Assembly (NCBI RefSeq): GCF_000341025.1
Contig: NZ_ANBF01000203.1
Coordinates: 4,214-37,445 of the forward strand
Source: Nocardiopsis salina YIM 90010
GTDB lineage: Bacteria; Actinomycetota; Actinomycetes; Streptosporangiales; Streptosporangiaceae
DNA length: 33,232 nucleotides
Direction: 5' to 3'
The translations under genes were made by a program, and so were the position numbers. Under the pieces are notes generated by a model. It ran no database searches. It worked only from the letters and a program-made list of their open reading frames with translations, and was not told the origin of the DNA. Shown here one piece after another: positions 22,440 to 27,989 of the stretch. Within the stretch, counting starts at the first letter, position 1. Each line of letters starts with the position of its first letter.

Positions 22440-23304
22440 CGAGACGACGGTCTCCGGTGCCGAGGACCGTATGGCGGGTGTCGATCCGGTTCCGGGTGTG
22501 GGCAAGCCCGATCCGATCCTGGTGGCTGATGGGGTGCGCCGTTCGTTCGGTGGGCTGAAGGCCGTGGATGTGGATCACCTGGAGGTGCAGCGGGGGACGA
22601 TCACTGCGTTGATCGGTCCGAACGGTGCCGGAAAGTCGACGTTGTTCAACCTGCTGACGGGGTTCGACCGTGTGGACGAGGGGCGTTGGTCCTTCGAGGG
22701 CACGGCCATCAACGGTCGGCGGGGCCATCAGGTGGCGCGTTCGGGGATGGTGCGGACATTCCAGTTGACGAAGGCGCTGACACGGATGTCGGTGTTGGAC
22801 AACATGCTGCTCGGTGCTCAGGGGCAGTTCGGTGAGCGGATGGCCGGTGCGTTGTGGCGGCCGGGTTGGGCACGTCAGGAGCGGGCCAACACCGAGCGTG
22901 CGTCGGAGCTGTTGGAGCGGTTCCGCCTGGTCGACAAGCGCGATGACATGGCGGGGTCGCTGTCGGGTGGCCAGCGCAAGTTGTTGGAGATGGCGCGGTC
23001 GTTGATGACCGAGCCGAGCATGATCATGTTGGACGAGCCGATGGCGGGTGTGAATCCGGCGTTGGTGCAGTCGTTGTTGAGTCACATCACGTCGTTGCGG
23101 GACGAGGGGCGCACGGTCCTGTTCGTGGAGCACGACATGGACGTGATCATGGGCATCAGCGATTGGATCGTGGTGTTGGCGCAGGGCCGGGTGATCGCGG
23201 AGGGGCGTCCTTCCGACATCAAGTCCGACAAGCAGGTGATCGACGCCTACCTGGGTGCCCAGGAGGACGAGGCGGCCGAGTCCCGGGAGGGTGACGATGG
23301 CTGA
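22429..23304 (+). CDS. livG: Branched-chain amino acid ABC transporter ATPase LivG
   Basis: One of two ATPases powering the importer. The 291-residue protein has Walker A GPNGAGKST, the Q-loop region VRTFQL, ABC signature LSGGQRKLLEMARSL, Walker B MIMLDEPMAG and switch His in VEHDMD. It fits LivG in length and in the helical insertion after the Q loop (RMAGALWRPGWARQERANT). It overlaps livM by 11 bases and livF by 8, so the four genes form one operon. Of 28 leucine codons I count 15 TTG, 12 CTG and 1 CTC, unlike gltBD and pyk, where TTG is nearly absent. Confidence 0.96.
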   Translation: MSSDETTVSGAEDRMAGVDPVPGVGKPDPILVADGVRRSFGGLKAVDVDHLEVQRGTITALIGPNGAGKSTLFNLLTGFDRVDEGRWSFEGTAINGRRGHQVARSGMVRTFQLTKALTRMSVLDNMLLGAQGQFGERMAGALWRPGWARQERANTERASELLERFRLVDKRDDMAGSLSGGQRKLLEMARSLMTEPSMIMLDEPMAGVNPALVQSLLSHITSLRDEGRTVLFVEHDMDVIMGISDWIVVLAQGRVIAEGRPSDIKSDKQVIDAYLGAQEDEAAESREGDDG

Positions 23305-24157
23305 CAACGGCGAGAACGGCAAGCTGCCGGCCGAGGAGGTCCCTGCCGAGGTCGAGAGCGCGGCTGTGGCTCAGGAACAGCGTGAAGAGGTTCTGGAGCA
23401 GGCGCGGGCCGAGGCGTTGGAGGTGGGTGGCCCGGAGGACCATCTGCTGTTGGCAAAGGACGTGGTGGCCGGTTACGTGCCGGGTGTGAACATCCTGAAC
23501 GGGTGCACGCTGACCTTGTCCGAGGGCGAGGTCGTGGCGATCATCGGTCCGAACGGTGCCGGCAAGTCGACGTTGATCAAGACGGTCTTCGGGCTGATCC
23601 CGGTACGTGAGGGCGATGTGACGCTGCGGGCGTCGAGTATCGCGGGTCTGCCCGCGCACAGTCTGGTGGAGCGCGGTGTGGGGTATGTGCCTCAGACGCA
23701 GAACGTGTTCCCGTCCTTGACGATCGAGGAGAATCTGCAGATGGGGGCGTTCTTGCGCCCTCGGAGTTTTGCGGAGCGCTTCAGGTTCGTGTCGGATCTG
23801 TTCCCGTTGTTGGCCGATCGGCGCCGTGCGAAGACCGGCTCTTTGTCGGGCGGTGAGCGTCAGATGGTGGCGATGGGCCGGGCTCTGATGATGGATCCGT
23901 CGGTGTTGTTGCTGGACGAACCGACGGCGGGTCTGTCACCGATCTTCCAGGAGGAGGTCTTCCAGCGGGTCAAGGAGGTCAACGGGACGGGGGTCTCGGT
24001 GGTGATGGTGGAGCAGAATGCGCGCCGTTGCCTGCAGATCTGTGACCGGGGTTATGTGCTGGACCAGGGGCGTAACGCCTATACGGGTTCGGGCGCTGAT
24101 CTGTTGGAGGACCCGAACGTCATCGAGTTGTACTTGGGGACGTTGGCGAAGGGTTGA
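23297..24157 (+). CDS. livF: Branched-chain amino acid ABC transporter ATPase LivF
   Basis: The second ATPase, 286 residues from ATG 23297, which has a GGGAGGG ribosome-binding site and overlaps the end of livG by 8 bases; the frame is open to 23255 but that start lies deep inside livG. Motifs: Walker A GPNGAGKST, signature LSGGERQMVAMGRALM, Walker B VLLLDEPTAGLSP, switch region VEQNARR. The first 50 residues are an Ala/Glu-rich, probably helical extension (EEVPAEVESAAVAQEQREEVLEQ) that most LivF proteins lack. The core ends in the usual IELYLG segment. It is the last gene of the operon, followed by a strong hairpin shared with the convergent livK gene. Confidence 0.96.
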   Translation: MADNGENGKLPAEEVPAEVESAAVAQEQREEVLEQARAEALEVGGPEDHLLLAKDVVAGYVPGVNILNGCTLTLSEGEVVAIIGPNGAGKSTLIKTVFGLIPVREGDVTLRASSIAGLPAHSLVERGVGYVPQTQNVFPSLTIEENLQMGAFLRPRSFAERFRFVSDLFPLLADRRRAKTGSLSGGERQMVAMGRALMMDPSVLLLDEPTAGLSPIFQEEVFQRVKEVNGTGVSVVMVEQNARRCLQICDRGYVLDQGRNAYTGSGADLLEDPNVIELYLGTLAKG

Positions 24158-24181
24158 TTCGGCCCTGCTGAGAACGCACGA

Positions 24182-24215
24182 GGGCGGGGACGGCCATGAC
24201 CGGCCGTTCCCGCCC
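24182..24215. terminator. Bidirectional terminator between livF and the convergent livK
   Basis: GGGCGGGGACGGCC (24182-24195) pairs with GGCCGTTCCCGCCC (24202-24215), with one G-T pair and a 6-base loop. Flanking GCACGA and TCGTGC bases extend it. It lies between livF (stop 24157) and the end of the minus-strand gene (24244). Confidence 0.75.
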
Positions 24216-24243
24216 TTCGTCGTGCCCGGGAGCGTGTGCGGCT

Positions 24244-25488
24244 TCAGTTCCGGTCGTCGGTGTGGTCGACGTATTCGCGGATGTCGTAACCGCCGGTGCC
24301 GAATTCGAAGACCTCGAAGGTGGCGGCGGTGGGGTCGCCGTTGTCGTCGAGGTCGATGTTGCCGCTGGCGCCCTGGTAGTTGATGTCCTCGCCGTCGTCG
24401 AGGAGGTCGCGGCATTCCTCGAAGCTGCTGCATTCGGTGCCGTCGGGGCGGCTGACCTCGACGATGTGGGAGGTGTAGTCGGTGGGGTCGGTGCTGTCGG
24501 CGGATTCGGCGGCCAGGGCGATGAGGTTGACGCAGTCGTAGACCTGGGGCGCGAACTGGAAGATCTCCAGGTTGCCGTCGAAGTCGCCGATGCCCTCGTT
24601 GAACTCGTCGTTGTCGGCGCTGGGGGCGACGCCGGTGACACCGTTGACGAGGTCGGCGTTCTCGCTGACGGTGGCGCCGAGGTCGGGGTCGTTGAGGCCG
24701 TCGGTGACGTAGACCTGGTCGCCGTCGACGCCGGATTCGAGGAGGGAGGCGAGGATCTGGGCCCCTTCCTCGAAGGAGATGAGGGCGACGGCGTCGACGT
24801 CGTTCTCGTTGACCGCGTCGATGACGGCGCCGAAGTTGGTGGTGTCGGGGTCATAGGTCTCCGCGATGGGGACCTGGGCTCCGTTGGAACGGAGCTCGTT
24901 CTGGGCGGCCTGGAGGTAGCCGGAGCCGTAGTCGTCGGCGCGGGCGATGACGGCTACGCTCTGGTGGTTGTCGTCGAGGATCTCCTGGGCGAGGACGGGA
25001 CCGGCCATGAGGTCGCTGGGTGCGGTGCGGTGGAAGTGGCCGCCGTCCTCTATGTCGGAGAGGTCGGGGGCGGTGCTGGAACCGGAGCACTGGGCGATCC
25101 CGGCGCCGGTGATGGTCTGGTGGACGGCTTGTGTCATGCCGGAGGAGGCGGCCCCGATGACGGCGTCGGCGCCGTCGGCGACGAGGGTGCCCGCGGAGTC
25201 GTTGGCGCGGCCTTCTTCGCCGGCTTCGTCCGCTGTCATGGGGTCGGGGACGTCGGTGCCGAGGACTCCGCCCGCGTCGTTGATCTCGGAGATGGCGTAT
25301 TCGGTGGCGGAGAGCTGGGGCGGGCCGAGGTAGGCGAGGTTGCCGGTCTGGGGGTAGAGGATGCCGAGGTTGAGGGCGTTCTCGTCGGCGGCGGGTGTGT
25401 CGGTGCCGTCGCCGTTGCCGCAGGCGGTGAGGGCGAGCGTGAGGGCGGTCAGGACTGCGGGCAGGGTCAGGGCTCTGGCTGTGGTCAT
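24244..25488 (-). CDS. livK: Branched-chain amino acid-binding lipoprotein, LivK type (copy 1)
   Basis: The extracellular solute-binding partner of LivHMGF. ATG 25488 is chosen because it begins a lipoprotein signal peptide (MTTARALTLPAVLTAL) with lipobox LTAC, Cys23; the frame is open to 25674 but that stretch is Thr/Pro/Arg-rich and overlaps a relic of another livK. The 414-residue protein has the type I periplasmic-binding fold with NLGILYPQTGNLAYLGPPQ, AVIGAASSGMT, IARADDYGSGY, ISFEEGAQI and VYVTDGLNDPDLGATV. A C-terminal CSSFEECRDLL segment has a cysteine pair. The 5' flank resembles that of copy 2 (GAACGGA, then CCACGA before ATG) but has lost GGAG. It converges with livF. Substrate by family and context: Leu/Ile/Val or a related amino acid. 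Confidence 0.92.
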   Translation of the reverse strand: MTTARALTLPAVLTALTLALTACGNGDGTDTPAADENALNLGILYPQTGNLAYLGPPQLSATEYAISEINDAGGVLGTDVPDPMTADEAGEEGRANDSAGTLVADGADAVIGAASSGMTQAVHQTITGAGIAQCSGSSTAPDLSDIEDGGHFHRTAPSDLMAGPVLAQEILDDNHQSVAVIARADDYGSGYLQAAQNELRSNGAQVPIAETYDPDTTNFGAVIDAVNENDVDAVALISFEEGAQILASLLESGVDGDQVYVTDGLNDPDLGATVSENADLVNGVTGVAPSADNDEFNEGIGDFDGNLEIFQFAPQVYDCVNLIALAAESADSTDPTDYTSHIVEVSRPDGTECSSFEECRDLLDDGEDINYQGASGNIDLDDNGDPTAATFEVFEFGTGGYDIREYVDHTDDRN

Positions 25489-25639
25489 GGTCGTGGTGGT
25501 CCGTTCGGGTGGTGCGCGCCGGGGCGCCGTGGGTGGTCGTGCGGGGGGTGGGGCGGCCCGGTGGTGGTCGGGTGCGCCACGGCGGGGGCGCGTTCCGGTG
25601 TCCGGGGCCGCGGGGTGGATGGTACGCGGGTGCGGGTCG

Positions 25640-25740
25640 GTCGTCGTACGAGTAGTCGACGTAGTCGTCGACACCGTAACCGTCGTCGCCGAGGTGGAGG
25701 ACCTCGAAGGTGGCGGTGGTGCGGTGGGACCGCCTTTCTC
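25640..25740 (-). pseudogene. C-terminal relic of a third livK copy
   Basis: On the minus strand this stretch encodes TATFEVLHLGDDGYG, then VDDYVDYSYDD. It aligns with the last residues of copy 2 (AATFEVFHWDDDGQG, then EFVDYTVED) and of copy 1 (AATFEVFEFG, then REYVDHTDD). Just before it, GAGAAAGGCGG resembles the GAGAACGGCGA of copy 2 but with about five extra bases, which breaks the frame. No stop codon follows at the homologous position. The rest of the gene is absent. Confidence 0.75.
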
Positions 25741-25751
25741 GAGCGTCGGAA

Positions 25752-25809
25752 AGCGAAGGGCACGACCACTCGTGCGCGGCCGTGCCCGGGGGATGGTTCT
25801 CCTTCGCTG
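25752..25809 (-). terminator. Hairpin terminator of livK copy 2
   Basis: Nested complementary arms: AGCGAAGG (25752-25759) with CCTTCGCT (25802-25809), and inside them GGGCACG with CGTGCCC. It begins 10 bases after the stop of copy 2 (minus strand). Confidence 0.6.
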
Positions 25810-25818
25810 ACCGAGGTG

Positions 25819-27060
25819 TCAGTCCTCCACGGTGTAGTCGACGAACTCGAGGGTGCCTTGGCCGTCGTCGTCCCAGTGGAAGACCTCGAAGGTGGCGGCT
25901 GTGGGGTCGCCGTTTTCGTCGAAGTCGATGTCGCCGCTGGTGCCCTGGTAGTCGATCTCCTCACCGTCCTGGAGGAGGTCGCGGCACTCTTCGAAAGTGG
26001 TGCATTCGGTGCCGTCGGGGCGGCTGATCTCGCCGACGTGGTCGACGTACTCGGTGGGGTCGGTGCTGCCGGCGGATTCGGCGGCCAGGGCGATGCTGGT
26101 GACGCAGTCGTAGACCTGCGGGGCGAACTGGAAGACGTCCAGACCGGGCTCGAACTCGCGCAGGCCTTCGTTGAACTCGGGGTTGTCGGCGCCGGGGGCG
26201 ACACCGGTCATGCCGTTGATGACCTCGGGGTCGTTCTCGTTTACGGTCTCGCCGAGGTCGGGGTCGTTGAGGCCGTCGGTGACGTAGAGCTCTTCACCCT
26301 CGAAGCCGGCCTCGATGAGTTCGGCGATGACCTGGGCGCCCTCTTCGAAGGAGATGAGCGCGACGGCATCCGCGTCGGCGTTGTCGGCCCCGTTGACCAC
26401 CGAGTCGAAGTTGGTGGCGTCGGGGTCGAAGGTGTCGGTGTGGACGACGTCGGCACCGAGGGCCTCGAGTTCGCTCTCGACGGCGTCGAGGTAGCCGGAG
26501 CCGTAGTCGTCGGCGCGGGCGATGACGGACATGCTGACGTGGCCGTCGTCGACCATCTGCTCGGCCATGACCGGACCGGCCATGAGGTCGCTGGGCGCGG
26601 TCCGGTAGAAGTAGCCGCCGTCGTCGATGTCGCTGAGTTCGGGGGCGGTGCTGGAGCCCGAGCACTGGACGATCTCGGCGCCGGTGACGGAGTCGTAGAC
26701 GGCTTGTGTCATGCCGGAGGCGGCGGCGCCGATGACGGCGTTGACCTCGTCGGCGACGAGGTTGTTGGCGGCGTCGTTGGCCTGTCCGGCGTCTCCTGCT
26801 TCGTCGGCCTCGTTGATGTCGGGGACGTCGGTGCCGAGGATGCCGCCGGCGACGTTGATGTCCTCGATGGCGTACTCGGCAGCGGCCAGCTGGGGCGGGC
26901 CGAGGAAGGCCAGGTTGCCGGTCTGGGGGTAGAGGATGCCGAAGTTGAACTCTTCGCCGGCTTCTCCGCCGTCCCCGGTGTCGCCGTTGCCGCACGCGGA
27001 GAGCCCCAGTACAAGGGCCGCGGTGGCGGCAGTCAGGCCGAGGGCCTTCTTGCTTGCCAT
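25819..27060 (-). CDS. livK: Branched-chain amino acid-binding lipoprotein, LivK type (copy 2)
   Basis: A close paralogue of the gene at 24244-25488. ATG 27060 is preceded by CGGAG about 11 bases upstream and starts a signal peptide (MASKKALGLTAATAALVLG) with lipobox LSAC, Cys23. The open frame to TTG 27081 is rejected. The 413-residue protein shares GILYPQTGNLA, LGPPQL, VQCSGSSTAPELSD, RTAPSDLMAGPV, IARADDYGSGYL, ISFEEGAQ, YVTDGLNDPDLG, FQFAPQVYDCV, RPDGTEC and a cysteine pair in CTTFEECRDLL. Differences cluster in the linker around 220-240 and near the C-terminus. The better ribosome-binding site and its own promoter region suggest this is the main copy, with the other as a second specificity or backup; this is inference. 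Confidence 0.93.
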   Translation of the reverse strand: MASKKALGLTAATAALVLGLSACGNGDTGDGGEAGEEFNFGILYPQTGNLAFLGPPQLAAAEYAIEDINVAGGILGTDVPDINEADEAGDAGQANDAANNLVADEVNAVIGAAASGMTQAVYDSVTGAEIVQCSGSSTAPELSDIDDGGYFYRTAPSDLMAGPVMAEQMVDDGHVSMSVIARADDYGSGYLDAVESELEALGADVVHTDTFDPDATNFDSVVNGADNADADAVALISFEEGAQVIAELIEAGFEGEELYVTDGLNDPDLGETVNENDPEVINGMTGVAPGADNPEFNEGLREFEPGLDVFQFAPQVYDCVTSIALAAESAGSTDPTEYVDHVGEISRPDGTECTTFEECRDLLQDGEEIDYQGTSGDIDFDENGDPTAATFEVFHWDDDGQGTLEFVDYTVED

Positions 27061-27089
27061 GATCGTGGTAACTCCGTTCAACCGGCGAG

Positions 27090-27115
27090 GGACCGGCCGT
27101 GTCTTCGGCCGGACC
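27090..27115 (-). promoter_or_regulatory. Hexaloop hairpin in the livK leader
   Basis: GGTCCGGCCG and CGGCCGGTCC (minus strand) form a 10-base stem with one mismatch around a six-base loop, AAGACA. It lies 30 bases before the livK start. ANTAR target hairpins have six-base loops with A at 1 and G at 4; this loop has A at 1 but G at 3. Confidence 0.4.
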
Positions 27116-27135
27116 GATCTTGCGAGTTCGCCCTG

Positions 27136-27146
27136 ATGTCCGACAT
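27136..27146. promoter_or_regulatory. Small dyad near the predicted livK transcription start
   Basis: ATGTC-C-GACAT is a perfect five-base dyad. It lies just downstream of the candidate -10, where a repressor could act. No regulator is assigned. Confidence 0.25.
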
Positions 27147-27156
27147 GTGTGGCATG

Positions 27157-27185
27157 ACTTAAACAGGAGCGTTAGCGGAGCTTAA
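27157..27185 (-). promoter_or_regulatory. Candidate promoter of livK copy 2
   Basis: On the minus strand, TTAAGC (27185-27180), a 17-base spacer and TTAAGT (27162-27157) form a weak but well-spaced match. CTTAAG overlaps the -35, as it also occurs just upstream of the livH promoter. Confidence 0.3.
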
Positions 27186-27321
27186 GCACGGAGCTTCTGT
27201 GACGAGAAGTGAAGGGCGATACTTGGTGCCGACTCGCCTCCGAGGCGTTATGAAGCTGTGGTCATCCTGCTCCCGGGTGGCGCGTCCGCGCATTCGGCGG
27301 AGCTGCGGCCGTCCGTGAAGT

Positions 27322-27410
27322 GGCCCTTGTCCGTGGGGGTGTGCGCACACGGAAGGGCCCCACCGGGAAACCAGTCCAGTGCGAAAGAGTGGTCTCCGGT
27401 GGAGCCCTTC
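27322..27410 (-). terminator. Overlapping hairpins after the thioesterase gene
   Basis: GAAGGGCCCCACCGG (27352-27366) pairs with CCGGTGGAGCCCTTC (27396-27410), one mismatch, with further pairing inside the loop. A second stem, GGCCCTTGTCCGTG (27322-27335) with CACGGAAGGGCC (27348-27359), uses part of the same middle arm. The two folds exclude each other. The first begins 17 bases after the stop codon (minus strand). Confidence 0.6.
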
Positions 27411-27426
27411 GCGGCGGGCGGGGCGC

Positions 27427-27858
27427 TCAGTCTTCCTGCGGCATGTCCCGCAGCATGCAGGTCAGCCGGGAGGTGCACACCTTGCGGCCCTCGTCGTCGG
27501 TGATGGTGATCTCCCAGGTCGCCAGGGTGCGCCCCAGGTGAACCGGTGTGGCCACACCGGTCACGTGGCCCCGGGTGGCCGACCGGTGGTGTGTGGCGTT
27601 GATCTCGATTCCCACGGCGATACGGCCGAACTGCTGGGCATGGACCATCGAACCGATCGAGCCGAGCGACTCGGCCAGCACACAGGAGGCGCCGCCGTGC
27701 AGCAGGCCGTAGGGCTGGCGGTTGCCTTCGACGGGCATCGTGCCCACGACCCGTTCGGCGGAGGCCTCGCTGACCTCAATGCCCATCGTCTCGCCGAGGC
27801 CCCCGGTCAGGGCGCCCGAATCGATGAGCGAGCGCATGTCCTCGGGATTGGTCGTCAT
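27427..27858 (-). CDS. PaaI-type hotdog-fold acyl-CoA thioesterase
   Basis: The 143-residue product fits the single hotdog domain of PaaI/EntH-type thioesterases. GLLHGGASCVLAESLGS holds His54 and the acidic residue Glu63 at the usual active-site helix, and VGIEINATHHRSATRGHVTGVATPVHLGRTLATWEI forms the central strands. Such enzymes hydrolyse acyl- or aroyl-CoA thioesters, often to rescue misloaded CoA. ATG 27858 has a GAAGG ribosome-binding site. The gene is divergent from polA, 131 bases away, and upstream of livK copy 2 on the same strand, separated by hairpins. Substrate unknown. Confidence 0.9.
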   Translation of the reverse strand: MTTNPEDMRSLIDSGALTGGLGETMGIEVSEASAERVVGTMPVEGNRQPYGLLHGGASCVLAESLGSIGSMVHAQQFGRIAVGIEINATHHRSATRGHVTGVATPVHLGRTLATWEITITDDEGRKVCTSRLTCMLRDMPQED

Positions 27859-27976
27859 GTCGTGCCTTCCGATCCGTGGGAGAGGTCCTGGCCCGGGCGG
27901 GCGGTTGTGGCCGCTGTCCGGGCGGGCCCCGCGGCGCGGCCCTGCGAAGAGGCCGCGGACTGTCTGCGGAGCATCC

Positions 27977-27982
27977 TAGGAT
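27977..27982 (+). promoter_or_regulatory. -10 box of polA (leaderless)
   Basis: TAGGAT (27977-27982) lies 7 bases before GTG 27990, the same spacing as at pyk and pdtaR. There is no ribosome-binding site and no clear -35. Confidence 0.4.
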
Positions 27983-27989
27983 TCGTGGT

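Larger units (their letters stand above)
25489..25818. other. Spacer between the two livK genes
   Basis: Contains, in the direction of transcription (minus), the terminator of copy 2, the C-terminal relic of a third livK and about 150 G/C-rich bases leading to the start of copy 1. No intact gene or clear promoter is visible, so how copy 1 is transcribed is open. Confidence 0.55.
27061..27426. other. Regulatory region upstream of livK copy 2
   Basis: Contains a leader hairpin (27090-27115), a small dyad (27136-27146), a candidate promoter (27157-27185) and, toward the thioesterase gene, tandem hairpins (27322-27410). No protein-coding frame looks real. The A/T-rich island 27150-27240 stands out from the surrounding GC-rich DNA. 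Confidence 0.55.

Noticed and set aside
25489-25674. Longer N-terminus for livK copy 1
   Set aside because: It would bury the lipoprotein signal peptide behind a Thr/Pro/Arg-rich stretch and overlap the livK relic in another frame.
24196-27162. A 988-codon plus-strand open frame over both livK genes
   Set aside because: Its internal repeats simply reflect the duplicated livK genes read in antisense; composition is Gly/Val/Asp-rich and it crosses intergenic regions.
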